A stretch of DNA of 11,777 nt from Synergistaceae bacterium (GCA_017475805.1 JAFVEW010000316.1:1-11777); one strand, 5' to 3'. Shown: positions 1 through 7,583, counted from the first letter of the stretch. The notes: generated from the letters alone by a model not told the origin. Numbers and translations are program-made.

Positions 1-71
1 AAAAATTTAATAAAAATTCAACCGTCGAAACACAATTAAAAATTTTAGAATTGGAAGGAGATTAATTTTTT

Positions 72-716
72 ATGGTTATTCACGAAAACGTTATCAAAGG
101 AAATGGAATCGTCGGCAATGACGCAGTAAAAGCTCTCAAAAGACGCGGCTTTGAAGCTGAATACGTCCCGACAGGAGCAGACGCTTTGAAAAGAATTTTG
201 GAAATTATACCGGCGGACGCTTCAGTAGGTATTCCCGGCACTATCACTGTCAGGGACATTGGAGCTCTTGACGCATTAAAAGAACGCGGTAACGTTGTTT
301 ATCAGCATTGGGGCGGCGATATGACTTCTGCAGAGACTCGCGCAGCCCGTTTCAAAGAGAATGAAGCCGACGTTTTTTTAACGAGTGCAAACGCTCTCAC
401 CCGCGACGGGCAGATCATTAACATTGACGGCACTGGCAACAGAGTCGCCGGAATGTCTTGGGGAAACGGCCTTGTTTTATTTGTAATAGGGATTAATAAG
501 TTAGCTTTTAATCTTGAAGACGGAATCAAACGCGCTCAAGCAGCAACGATCCCGAATGCAATTAGACAACACGTCGAAACAGCTTGCGTCAAAGCCGGAC
601 ACTGCGTCAACTGCCTTAATGACGATAGCATGTGCCGAGCAATTTTAATCCTTAATCAAGCCGTCAAAGGACGAAAATATCATGTTATTGTCGTCGGCGA
701 AAGTTTAGGATATTAA
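72..716 (+). CDS. Standalone LUD-domain (LutC/DUF162-like) protein
   Basis: The 214-residue product resembles single-domain LUD (lactate utilization, formerly DUF162) proteins. Visible hallmarks are an early segment rich in K/R and small residues, GIPGTITVRDIGAL (53-66), ADVFLTSANALTRDG (99-113), the NIDGTGNRVAG block (117-127), and a C-terminal cysteine cluster C172-x5-C178-x2-C181-x6-C188 followed by a hydrophobic strand ending VVGESLGY. That cysteine spacing is typical of anaerobe LUD proteins and could bind a metal or Fe-S cluster, but this is inference. LutC works with LutA and LutB in lactate oxidation; neither partner is present, so a role in lactate metabolism is not supported by context. 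The start is well placed, with GGAAGGAG at 53-60 lying 11 bases upstream. The preceding 71 bases are AT-rich and show no convincing promoter. Family call firm, exact function unknown. Confidence 0.85.
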   Translation: MVIHENVIKGNGIVGNDAVKALKRRGFEAEYVPTGADALKRILEIIPADASVGIPGTITVRDIGALDALKERGNVVYQHWGGDMTSAETRAARFKENEADVFLTSANALTRDGQIINIDGTGNRVAGMSWGNGLVLFVIGINKLAFNLEDGIKRAQAATIPNAIRQHVETACVKAGHCVNCLNDDSMCRAILILNQAVKGRKYHVIVVGESLGY

Positions 717-724
717 AAAACAAG

Positions 725-752
725 TAGGAATTAGGAGTTAGGAAATAGGAAG
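725..752 (+). repeat. Tandem heptamer repeat, four TAGGANN units
   Basis: Four consecutive 7-base units (TAGGAAT, TAGGAGT, TAGGAAA, TAGGAAG) lie in the spacer between the LUD gene and the HicB-like gene. The first five bases are identical in every unit. A related array sits at 6106-6126. Each unit holds an AGGA core that resembles a Shine-Dalgarno site, though the last unit is 18 bases from the next start. Confidence 0.8.
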
Positions 753-770
753 TAAAAAAACAGGGATAAA

Positions 771-1049
771 ATGATATACGAATATCCATCAATCATAAGC
801 TACAGCAAAGACGATAAAGTCTATTACGTTGATTTTCCTGACATGAGCAATTGTTTTACTGACGGAATGACATTACGTGAAGCATTAGACAACGCTGAAG
901 ACGCATTGAACACAATGCTTTCTTACATGGAAGAACAAGGCGAAGTTATGCCGACATCGAGCGACTTAAATTCAATTAAATTAGGAAGCGGCGAAATCGT
1001 TGCTCTTGTGAAAACGGACACAGCGTCTTATTCTCAAATTGCTGTATAA
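771..1049 (+). CDS. HicB-like domain protein without a HicA partner
   Basis: A 92-residue protein with the HicB antitoxin N-terminal signature: strands around VYYVDFPD (18-25), then NCFTDGMTLREALDNAEDAL (27-46), a helix, and a final strand EIVALVKTD. In toxin-antitoxin HicB proteins this partial RNase-H-like fold binds HicA and is usually followed by a ribbon-helix-helix or helix-turn-helix DNA-binding tail. Here the protein stops at the point where that tail would begin, and the bases after the stop do not continue it in any obvious frame. No small HicA-like double-stranded RNA-binding-fold gene is found on either side. It is therefore probably an orphan HicB-fold protein, not a working toxin-antitoxin pair. 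The ribosome site is weak (AGGGA at 762-766, 4 bases from ATG); the heptamer array lies just upstream. Confidence 0.8.
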   Translation: MIYEYPSIISYSKDDKVYYVDFPDMSNCFTDGMTLREALDNAEDALNTMLSYMEEQGEVMPTSSDLNSIKLGSGEIVALVKTDTASYSQIAV

Positions 1050-1075
1050 AAAAAAGGAGCTTAAAATTTTTCATA

Positions 1076-2071
1076 ATGGAAATGGAAAACAGAGATAAAA
1101 TCGTAGTTTTATTGGCAGGAGGGCGAATAGTTCAGCATCAGGACGACAGCGAACTTAATGATGAAGAACTTTACGCGCTCTTGCCTGAAGATATACGCGG
1201 GCATGTAATGTTTCAAAAATGGAGCTTCCAGCCCGTTTCAAATTACACGCTTAGAATGTGCGGCGAATTAATCAGTATGGTAACGTCATTCGTTCATGAT
1301 CAAGGCGCACGCGGTGTTGTTGTTACTTGCGGGCTTCAGGCTTTATCTGAAGTTTCTTACTTGGCCGATTTAGTTTGGGATTTGAATCCGCCTTTAATCT
1401 TCACCGGCTCGATTTTCAATGCCGACTCGCCTAACAGCGAATCTCGTTTAAGGCTTACGCAGTCAGTAAGGGCGGCTTTGTCAGGAGCCTGCACGGGCAA
1501 GGGAGTTTTAATTTGCGTTCAAGATGCTATTTACGCTCCGGCCGATGTTTTAAGAATTTCAAATTTCAATCGCGGAGGCTTGCTGGCGTTCCCTGAGTCG
1601 CCTCTCGGAGTTTTTTCGCAGCCGTCTGGAAATTATATTTCTTTGAGATTTCCGCGTCATCGTTACATTCAAAAAATGGTTCAGCCTTTGGCTCGAAATA
1701 TTCCGGTTTTAACGGCCTCGCTCGGCGATAATGATTTAATGCTCCGGGCTTTGCTTGAAAATAAAAAAGTTGAAGAACTTGACGGCCTTGTAGTCTCAGG
1801 ACTTGGCGACGGCGATGTGCCTTCCTCATGGGTGCCGCTTTTAAGAAAAATTATTCGCGCTGAAATTCCCGTAGTGCTTGCGTCCCGATACCCTGACGGA
1901 ATTGTTCAACCTATTGAAAATTACGAAGGAAGTGCGGCTCAACTTTTAGAGATAGGCTTAATCAGCAGCGGAATGTTGTCGCCGTATCAGGCTCGAATTA
2001 AATTAGCCGTTGCTTTGGCAGCAAACTTAAAAGGCGAAGAGCTTGCGAATTATATGCGCGGCGGAAAGTAA
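1076..2071 (+). CDS. Asparaginase-fold protein lacking canonical catalytic residues
   Basis: This 331-residue protein has the layout of the L-asparaginase/glutaminase family: an N-terminal strand and loop (VVLLAGGRIV, 10-19), a second active-site block (GVVVTCGLQALSEVSYLADL, 80-99), the loop ending in DVLR (157-160), and a C-terminal Rossmann-like domain with LDGLVVSGLGDGDVP (235-249), the counterpart of the family's GxGNGNVP element. The key residues differ. The nucleophile Thr of GGTIA is Arg17, the Thr-Asp pair of HGTDT is Leu87-Gln88, and the Lys of the DVTK block is Arg160. Hydrolysis by the known mechanism is therefore unlikely; it may be a binding or regulatory paralogue, or use another substrate. 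AAGGAG at 1054-1059 is unusually far (16 bases) from this ATG, but no nearer in-frame start exists upstream. It follows the HicB-like gene by 26 bases and precedes der by 9. Confidence 0.8.
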   Translation: MEMENRDKIVVLLAGGRIVQHQDDSELNDEELYALLPEDIRGHVMFQKWSFQPVSNYTLRMCGELISMVTSFVHDQGARGVVVTCGLQALSEVSYLADLVWDLNPPLIFTGSIFNADSPNSESRLRLTQSVRAALSGACTGKGVLICVQDAIYAPADVLRISNFNRGGLLAFPESPLGVFSQPSGNYISLRFPRHRYIQKMVQPLARNIPVLTASLGDNDLMLRALLENKKVEELDGLVVSGLGDGDVPSSWVPLLRKIIRAEIPVVLASRYPDGIVQPIENYEGSAAQLLEIGLISSGMLSPYQARIKLAVALAANLKGEELANYMRGGK

Positions 2072-2080
2072 AAATTAAAG

Positions 2081-3412
2081 ATGCCTAAAATAGTTGCAAT
2101 TATAGGAAGACCAAACGCCGGAAAATCTTCGCTTTTTAACAGGCTCACCGGTACTAAAGACGCGATTGTTGATGACATGCCCGGAGTTACTCGCGATAGA
2201 CTTTACGGCGAATGTGAACATCGCGGAAAAAATTTTTATGTCATTGATACAGGCGGAATCTTTGGAACTGATACTGAATTTAGCGCAGGAATTAAAAATC
2301 ACGTTGACGAAGCTGTGAAAGAATGCGACGCTATAATTTTTCTGCTTGACGGCCGCGACGGTGTTACGAGTTCCGACGAAGAAATCGCTAATTTTATTCG
2401 CAGAGCCTCTGGAAACGAAAAGCCCGTTATCGTTGCTATGAATAAACTTGACGACCCTAAGCATGATGATTTTATTAATGATGCTTACTCATTAGGTTTT
2501 GAAAATGTCATAGGACTTAGCGCGCTTCATAAACGCGGCGTTGATGATTTACTTGATTTAATTATAGATTTACTGCCCGAAGACAACGAAGATTTTGAAG
2601 AGAATGCTGACGAAATTAAACTCGTCATCGCGGGCAAGCCTAACGTCGGTAAATCTTCACTCTTAAATAAGATTACAAATTCGGAGCGTTCGCTTGTAAG
2701 TCCGATAGCAGGAACAACTCGCGACCCTGTTGACATGAAAGTTAATATCGACGGACAAAATTTCAAAATCGTCGATACTGCAGGCTTGCGAAAACGCTCA
2801 AAATTTGACGGAGATTTAGAATATTATTCCTTCGTAAGGACTTTAGCAGCCGTTGATAGAGCCAATATAGCTTTATTATTAATGGACGCTCGCGACCCAT
2901 GCACGGATCAGGATAAAAAAATCGCTGCTCACGTAGTTCAAAAGGGCAAAGGAATCGTTATTGTCTTAAACAAATGGGACTTAGTAACTGGAGAAAATTC
3001 AAAAGCTGACGAATTAATAAAAAAAATTCGCGACGAAATGCCTTTCTTAAGTTACGCGCCTATAGTCTTTGCTTCGGCTTTGAACGGTCGCGGAGTTTCT
3101 AAAATTATTCAGACTGTCTTGAAAGTCAATGAGAACAGACAGAAAAGAATCCCGACGAACTTATTAAATCGCTTAATGCGTGATGTTCTTGCGTTTGATA
3201 GATTGCCTTCAGATAAAAAAGGCCGTGCCTTGAAAGTTTATTATTGTTCGCAGGCTGATGCTTTGCCGCCGAGTTTTATATTTTTCGTGAATAAACCTGA
3301 ATTAGTAAATTCGTCGTTTGAAAATCACGTTAAAAATAAACTCCGCGAGCTTGAAGACTTCACAGGGACTCCAGTCCGAACGTTCTGGCGCGGTAAAGAA
3401 AGAGAAGATTAA
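2081..3412 (+). CDS. der: Ribosome assembly GTPase Der (EngA)
   Basis: Der carries two consecutive GTPase domains and a KH-like C-terminal domain and acts in maturation of the 50S ribosomal subunit. Both G domains are complete. G1 is GRPNAGKSS at 9-17 and GKPNVGKSS at 185-193, G3 is DTGG at 56-59 and DTAG at 232-235, G4 is NKLD at 121-124 and NKWD at 297-300, and G5 SAL occurs at 147-149 and 332-334. The KH-like domain spans roughly 350-437 and includes FFVNKPELV and a short basic tail. The length (443) is normal. The region between the G domains (about 165-178) is acidic, as in other Der proteins. The start follows the previous stop by 9 bases; a purine-rich GGAAAG at the end of the upstream gene may be the ribosome site. 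The next gene begins 3 bases after the stop. Confidence 0.98.
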   Translation: MPKIVAIIGRPNAGKSSLFNRLTGTKDAIVDDMPGVTRDRLYGECEHRGKNFYVIDTGGIFGTDTEFSAGIKNHVDEAVKECDAIIFLLDGRDGVTSSDEEIANFIRRASGNEKPVIVAMNKLDDPKHDDFINDAYSLGFENVIGLSALHKRGVDDLLDLIIDLLPEDNEDFEENADEIKLVIAGKPNVGKSSLLNKITNSERSLVSPIAGTTRDPVDMKVNIDGQNFKIVDTAGLRKRSKFDGDLEYYSFVRTLAAVDRANIALLLMDARDPCTDQDKKIAAHVVQKGKGIVIVLNKWDLVTGENSKADELIKKIRDEMPFLSYAPIVFASALNGRGVSKIIQTVLKVNENRQKRIPTNLLNRLMRDVLAFDRLPSDKKGRALKVYYCSQADALPPSFIFFVNKPELVNSSFENHVKNKLRELEDFTGTPVRTFWRGKERED

Positions 3413-3415
3413 GTA

Positions 3416-4702
3416 ATGAAAAAAATTTTTATAGCGATTTTTGTTTTAATTCTTAGCGTGTCGTGCGCTGAAGCTCGGAGTGATATAACTTTAGCTGAAT
3501 TAAACGGTACTGTCGGCGTTCAAATGGAAGAATTTGTGAAAGAAGTTATAACTAATTCCGAACAGAACGGCGACGCTTTAATAATTTTTCAGCTTGATAC
3601 ACCGGGTGGCTTAGTCGAAGCTATGCGAGGCGTAGTGCAGTCGATTTTAGCTTCAAAAGTTCCTGTTGCCGTATGGATTCCGCCGGGAGGACGTGCTGCA
3701 AGTGCTGGAGCTTTTATAGTTCAGGCTGCTCACGTTGCCGCAATGGCTCCGGGTACGAATATCGGCGCGGCTCATCCTGTCGTTGCATCGGGCGAGGACA
3801 TTAAAGAAAGCGACATGAGCAAAAAAATCATGAATGACTTAAAAGCTCAAATGCGTTCAGTTGTTCAGTTAAGAAATAGAAATCAGGAAATCGCCGAGCA
3901 GATGATTGAAGAAAGTATCTCACTGACTGCTACAGAAGCGTTAAAAAATCGCGTTGTTGACATTGTTGCAGGAGATGTAAATTCTTTAATCAAAGCTATA
4001 GCAGGCAGGAGAGTGAAAATTAATTCGCAGTTCGTGAATATAAATTTTGATAACGAAATTAAAGTTTCACGTGCGAAAATGTCATTCAGCGAAAAAATTA
4101 TTCAGTTTGTCTCTGATCCTCAGATAGCTTATTTATTAATCTCGGCTGGAGTTATGGCGATTTTCTTTGAGATTATCACGCCGGGCGGTTTTATTTTGGG
4201 AACAGTCGGCGGAGTTATGCTCGTGCTTGGCTCGATAGTCTTAAAAATGTTGCCATTTAACTGGTCTGGAATAGTTTTAATCTTAGCTGGAATTATTTTA
4301 ATGGCCGTAGATTTAATCGCAGGAACTTCAGGACTTTTGACTCTCGTGGGTTTACCTGTGTTTTGCTTGGGCGGAGTATTTTTATTCAGAGCACCGGGCG
4401 GCGAGCTGCTTCAAATTTCAATGTCATTTATTATCGGTCTTGCGATAGCATTAGGAATTTGTTTCGCGCTGATGGCGTTTTTAATATTAAAAGGTTTTCG
4501 GCGGAAAGTCGCGACAGGTTCGCAGGGAATGTTAGGTCTTGAAGTAGAAGTAATATCTGACTTAAGTGAAAATTCATTCGGCCAAGTTTCTTGTCATGGA
4601 GAAATATGGCGTGCAAAATCTGAATCAGGAGTTATTTTCGCAGGCTCGTCAGGGGTTGTGAAAGCTATCGACGGAATGACACTGATAACAAAAGGCGATT
4701 AG
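3416..4702 (+). CDS. nfeD: NfeD-family membrane-bound ClpP-class serine protease
   Basis: The 428-residue protein has a signal sequence (residues 1-20, likely cleavage after AEA), an extracytoplasmic ClpP-like protease domain (about 23-200), several membrane segments (about 236-360) and a cytoplasmic OB-fold NfeD domain (about 366-428, with GQVSCHGEIWRA). The oxyanion-loop element DTPGGLVEAM is at 61-70. The probable nucleophile is Ser96 in RAASAGAF, and the probable general-base Lys is Lys137 in KKIMND, forming the Ser-Lys dyad known from archaeal 1510-N. Such proteases are linked to membrane quality control and usually pair with an SPFH/stomatin protein; none is encoded here. It starts only 3 bases after der, so translational coupling is likely, and its own ribosome site is weak. 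Cys17 is not in a good lipobox, so a lipoprotein is less likely. Confidence 0.93.
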   Translation: MKKIFIAIFVLILSVSCAEARSDITLAELNGTVGVQMEEFVKEVITNSEQNGDALIIFQLDTPGGLVEAMRGVVQSILASKVPVAVWIPPGGRAASAGAFIVQAAHVAAMAPGTNIGAAHPVVASGEDIKESDMSKKIMNDLKAQMRSVVQLRNRNQEIAEQMIEESISLTATEALKNRVVDIVAGDVNSLIKAIAGRRVKINSQFVNINFDNEIKVSRAKMSFSEKIIQFVSDPQIAYLLISAGVMAIFFEIITPGGFILGTVGGVMLVLGSIVLKMLPFNWSGIVLILAGIILMAVDLIAGTSGLLTLVGLPVFCLGGVFLFRAPGGELLQISMSFIIGLAIALGICFALMAFLILKGFRRKVATGSQGMLGLEVEVISDLSENSFGQVSCHGEIWRAKSESGVIFAGSSGVVKAIDGMTLITKGD

Positions 4703-4714
4703 GAGTGAATAACA

Positions 4715-6097
4715 ATGACAATACCAAGAAATATTTTTAGAGCATATGATATTCGCGGCAATGCTGACAAAGAATTAACGGACGAAGTCGCAAAGTTAAT
4801 AGGCCAAGCCTACGCTACGTGGCTGATTAGGGCTGACGTTAAAGGCGGCGTTACTATCGGCGGCGACGCAAGACTATCGACTCCGCGAATTAAAGCCGCT
4901 TTGACTGAAGGAATTTTATCGACAGGGCTTGACGTTATTGATGTAGGACTTGTAACAACACCGATGTTATATTGGAGCTTGATAAAGTTTAATTTCAAAG
5001 GCGGCGTCATGATAACAGGCTCGCATAATCCTCCCGACATGAACGGAGTTAAATTATGTTTCGAGCGCGGAACTTTATGGGGTCAGGACGTTCAAAATAT
5101 AAGATTAATCGCTGAGTCAGGAAATTTTGAACGCGGTCAGGGCAAATTAACTCATGCTAATATCGATGACGAATATTTGAAAATGCTCGTTGCAAAATTC
5201 GATTTGCCATTCAGCAAAAAATTCAAAGTCGTTTGCGACTCAGGTAACGGCGCGGCAGGATTAACGGCACGAAAATATTTTGAAGCTCTCGGCTGTGAAT
5301 GTATTTCTTTATTCGACGAACCCGACGGACATTTTCCTAATCATCACCCTGATCCTCAGAAACGTGAAAACATGCAGACTTTAATCGAAAGAGTTAAGAC
5401 AGAAAACGCTGACGTCGGTTTTGCTTTTGACGGCGACGCTGACAGACTCGGAGTCGTTGACGATAAAGGCGAAATAATTTTTGGCGACAGATTAATGACT
5501 CTATATTGGAAAGAAATTTTAGCGACTCACAAGGGCGCGGATGTCATAGTCGAGCCTAAGTGCAGTTTAGTTTTGCCGGAGCTTGCTGAAAGGTTAGGCG
5601 GCAAAGTTTTATATTGGAAATCCGGCCACTCTTTAATAAAAGCAAAAATGCGAGAGATCGGAGCTTTATTTGCAGGCGAATATTCTGGACATATGTTCTT
5701 TGCTGATGAATTTTTCGGTCATGACGATGCTTTTTATGCTGCCGGAAGGATTTTGCGAATAATGTCGAAGTTCAAAGACTCTTTATCAATGTTAATGCGC
5801 GGCGTTCCGATTTATCCCTCAACTGATGAGATTAGAATCCCTTGCGCCGACGACGTTAAATTTGAAATCGCCGAAGGAATCAAAAATAAAGTTAAAACTA
5901 AACACGAAATCAGCGACATCGACGGCATCAGAATTTTATATCCTGACGGCTGGGGTTTAATTAGAGCCTCTAATACTCAGCCCGTTATGGTTATCAGGTG
6001 TGAAGGAAAAACTAAAGAAGCTCTTGAAAGAATCATGAATGAAGTTAAAGAAATTTTATTGGCTGAAGGACTGCCGGATTTTCAATGGACATTCTGA
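4715..6097 (+). CDS. Phosphomannomutase/phosphoglucomutase
   Basis: An alpha-D-phosphohexomutase of 460 residues, the usual length for bacterial PMM/PGM, which interconverts hexose 6- and 1-phosphates for nucleotide sugar and envelope polysaccharide synthesis. All four active-site elements are seen: the phosphoserine loop TGSHNPPDMNG (101-111, Ser103), the metal loop DGDADR (239-244), the sugar-binding loop GEYSGHMFF (321-329), and the phosphate-binding loop RASNTQP (417-423). The GEYSGH form points to PMM/PGM and not phosphoglucosamine mutase (GlmM); mannose versus glucose preference cannot be read from sequence alone. AGGAGT at 4701-4706 overlaps the upstream TAG stop and lies 8 bases before the ATG, which supports this start and links the gene to the nfeD transcript. 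Confidence 0.94.
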   Translation: MTIPRNIFRAYDIRGNADKELTDEVAKLIGQAYATWLIRADVKGGVTIGGDARLSTPRIKAALTEGILSTGLDVIDVGLVTTPMLYWSLIKFNFKGGVMITGSHNPPDMNGVKLCFERGTLWGQDVQNIRLIAESGNFERGQGKLTHANIDDEYLKMLVAKFDLPFSKKFKVVCDSGNGAAGLTARKYFEALGCECISLFDEPDGHFPNHHPDPQKRENMQTLIERVKTENADVGFAFDGDADRLGVVDDKGEIIFGDRLMTLYWKEILATHKGADVIVEPKCSLVLPELAERLGGKVLYWKSGHSLIKAKMREIGALFAGEYSGHMFFADEFFGHDDAFYAAGRILRIMSKFKDSLSMLMRGVPIYPSTDEIRIPCADDVKFEIAEGIKNKVKTKHEISDIDGIRILYPDGWGLIRASNTQPVMVIRCEGKTKEALERIMNEVKEILLAEGLPDFQWTF

Positions 6098-6105
6098 AAA
6101 GCAAT

Positions 6106-6126
6106 TAGGAAGTAGGAGTTAGGAAC
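6106..6126 (+). repeat. Tandem heptamer repeat, three TAGGANN units
   Basis: Three consecutive units (TAGGAAG, TAGGAGT, TAGGAAC) occupy most of the 33-base spacer between the hexomutase gene and trmB. They are the same family and strand as the array at 725-752. The last unit ends 4 bases before the trmB ATG, so its AGGA core, or the AGGAGT core of the previous unit, could serve as the ribosome-binding site. Confidence 0.8.
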
Positions 6127-6130
6127 GAAG

Positions 6131-7054
6131 ATGAAAAATTGTGTTCCTCAATATAAAGTCATAATTTCGCCTTCGGAATATTTGCCGCTTGATGTTTATG
6201 AACACACTCAGCTTGAAATAGGCTTCGGCAACGGTGAATTTACTGTTCAATATGCGAAATTAAATCCTGAAATTTTTTTGTACGGCGTTGAAATTTCGCA
6301 GTCTTGTGTTTTACGTTGTGCACGGCGTGCTGAAGGATTAAAAAATTTGAAAATTATTAACACTGACGCCCGTTATATGCTGCGAGAATTATTTGAAGAT
6401 GAATCGCTTGAAAAAATCATAATGCAGTTCCCTTGTCCTTGGCCTGGCAACGGAAACGCTCATAGACGAGTTACAGCGCGTGATTTTTCAGACGGACTCG
6501 CGGCGGTTTTGAAAGTCGGCGGAGTTTTCGAGATGGTTTCAGATGACGAAGATTATTCGCGTGAAGTTTGGCGCGTTCTTGGAAATCATGAAGCCCTTGA
6601 AGCCGAAGAATTTTTAACGAATCCTGAGCGTTCAATCACGACGAAATATGAACGAAAATGGCTTGAGCAGGGCAAAAATATTTTTAAGCTGACATTCAGA
6701 AAAGTAAAAAATTTCACAGTTCAACGGAGAACATCGCAAGAAATGCACATAAAAATAAAAAAACAAGTTAAGCAAGAAGACATTGACGCATTAAAAAATC
6801 TTTCAGGTAAAGACGAAGATAAAAAATCATTTTGGAAATTCGGAAAAAATTTCACAGACGGCGAAAAATTTTTATTAGAAACGCTCACGAGCGACGACGA
6901 ATTTGAACAAAAATTTTATATTAATATCTCGCCTCGAGACGACGGATTTTTAATTAGACTTGATAAAACTTCAAGCGCGTTTTTGACTCCTTCTGTTCGT
7001 TCAGCTTTGAATGACGCTGCAGAAAGATTAATGAAAAATAATTATGAAGCATGA
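6131..7054 (+). CDS. trmB: tRNA (guanine-N7)-methyltransferase with C-terminal extension
   Basis: TrmB makes m7G46 in the tRNA variable loop using S-adenosylmethionine. The SAM-binding motif LEIGFGNGEF is at 28-37, the acidic end of the second strand is GVEIS at 52-56, NTDARYML is at 77-84, the family loop appears as FPCPWPGNG (100-108), and the TKYERKW element is at 171-177. Two things are unusual. The family's PDPW loop has Cys102 in place of the Asp that is considered functionally important. The protein also runs to 307 residues against roughly 210-240 for typical TrmB, adding about 110 residues after position 197 that begin with a Lys-rich stretch and end in a short alpha/beta segment. 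Such long TrmB forms exist in some deep-branching bacteria. Its stop overlaps the rsmD start (ATGA), so the two are coupled. Confidence 0.88.
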   Translation: MKNCVPQYKVIISPSEYLPLDVYEHTQLEIGFGNGEFTVQYAKLNPEIFLYGVEISQSCVLRCARRAEGLKNLKIINTDARYMLRELFEDESLEKIIMQFPCPWPGNGNAHRRVTARDFSDGLAAVLKVGGVFEMVSDDEDYSREVWRVLGNHEALEAEEFLTNPERSITTKYERKWLEQGKNIFKLTFRKVKNFTVQRRTSQEMHIKIKKQVKQEDIDALKNLSGKDEDKKSFWKFGKNFTDGEKFLLETLTSDDEFEQKFYINISPRDDGFLIRLDKTSSAFLTPSVRSALNDAAERLMKNNYEA

Positions 7055-7539
7055 AAGACGTTAGACCGACTTCAGGAAAAGTTTTGCAGGCGTTATTCAA
7101 TATTCTTGGCGATATTGACGGCTCAAAATTTTTAGATTTATTCGCAGGCACAGGACACGTAGGACTCGAAGCCTTAAAGCGCGGCGCGGAGTCCTGTGTT
7201 TTTGTCGAAAACGTTAAAAATCGTGCTGACGCTATAAAAAAACTTTCGTCTGATTCTTTAGTTTTGTCGCTTGAAGTCCGCCGTGCCGTTTCGTGGATTG
7301 TGAAGCGCGAAATGAAATTCAATATAATTTTTGCCGACCCTCCTTATAATTCAGGCTGGTGCGAAGAAATATTAAAAATCCCTAATCTTGAAAAATTATT
7401 TAACAATGATTGTGTTTTTATATTAGAACATTCAAGCCGCGAAAAATTTGAAATAAATAACGAAATTTTTGAATTAATTTCAATGCGTGAATATGGGGAA
7501 ACCTGTTTAACTTTTTTGAAAAAAATTATTAGAATTTAG
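7051..7539 (+). CDS. rsmD: 16S rRNA (guanine-N2)-methyltransferase RsmD, short N-terminus
   Basis: RsmD methylates G966 of 16S rRNA during 30S assembly. The protein has [15 protein letters not shown] (5-19), the SAM-binding [18 protein letters not shown] (29-46) and the catalytic DPPY (96-99). At 162 residues it is shorter than the usual 180-190. It starts just before the RPT motif and lacks the common N-terminal element (RIIxGxxKGRxL) that helps bind RNA. The ATGA overlap with trmB fixes the start well, because extending upstream in this frame would enter the trmB coding region without an obvious conserved segment. Function in rRNA methylation is likely but could differ given the missing element. 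In many bacteria coaD follows rsmD; here leuC does. Confidence 0.9.
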   Translation: MKDVRPTSGKVLQALFNILGDIDGSKFLDLFAGTGHVGLEALKRGAESCVFVENVKNRADAIKKLSSDSLVLSLEVRRAVSWIVKREMKFNIIFADPPYNSGWCEEILKIPNLEKLFNNDCVFILEHSSREKFEINNEIFELISMREYGETCLTFLKKIIRI

Positions 7540-7543
7540 ACTC

Positions 7544-7564
7544 ATTTCTGTTTTCTGTTCACTG
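7544..7564 (-). repeat. Period-7 repeat between rsmD and leuC
   Basis: Read on the plus strand, three heptamers in register end in CTG (ATTTCTG, TTTTCTG, TTCACTG) and are followed by CTTTTTT. On the minus strand the units read CAGTGAA, CAGAAAA, CAGAAAT, purine-rich like the TAGGANN arrays. The unit sequence differs from those arrays but the period is the same. The T6 run at 7566-7571 has no clear hairpin before it, so it is not called a terminator. Confidence 0.55.
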
Positions 7565-7577
7565 CTTTTTTCTTCGA

Positions 7578-7583
7578 TACAAT
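7578..7583 (+). promoter_or_regulatory. Weak -10-like hexamer upstream of leuC
   Basis: TACAAT lies 36 bases before the preferred leuC start in the 59-base spacer after rsmD. No good -35 hexamer is found 16-18 bases upstream. leuCD may have its own promoter here or may be read through from rsmD. Confidence 0.2.

Noticed and set aside
1..71. Promoter upstream of the LUD gene (TAGAAT at 46-51)
   Set aside because: No -35 hexamer at a suitable distance; AT-rich sequence gives such matches by chance, and the gene may belong to an operon starting outside the window.
725..752. CRISPR array or direct-repeat attachment site
   Set aside because: Units are 7 bases with no spacers, and no cas, integrase or tRNA gene is nearby.
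2075..2464. Open frame of 129 codons on the minus strand inside der
   Set aside because: It lies wholly antisense to the strongly conserved first GTPase domain, and its translation shows no recognisable domain or ribosome site.
6954..7322. Open frame of 122 codons on the minus strand across the trmB-rsmD junction
   Set aside because: It is antisense to the end of trmB and the conserved SAM-binding half of rsmD; low-complexity translation and no family resemblance.
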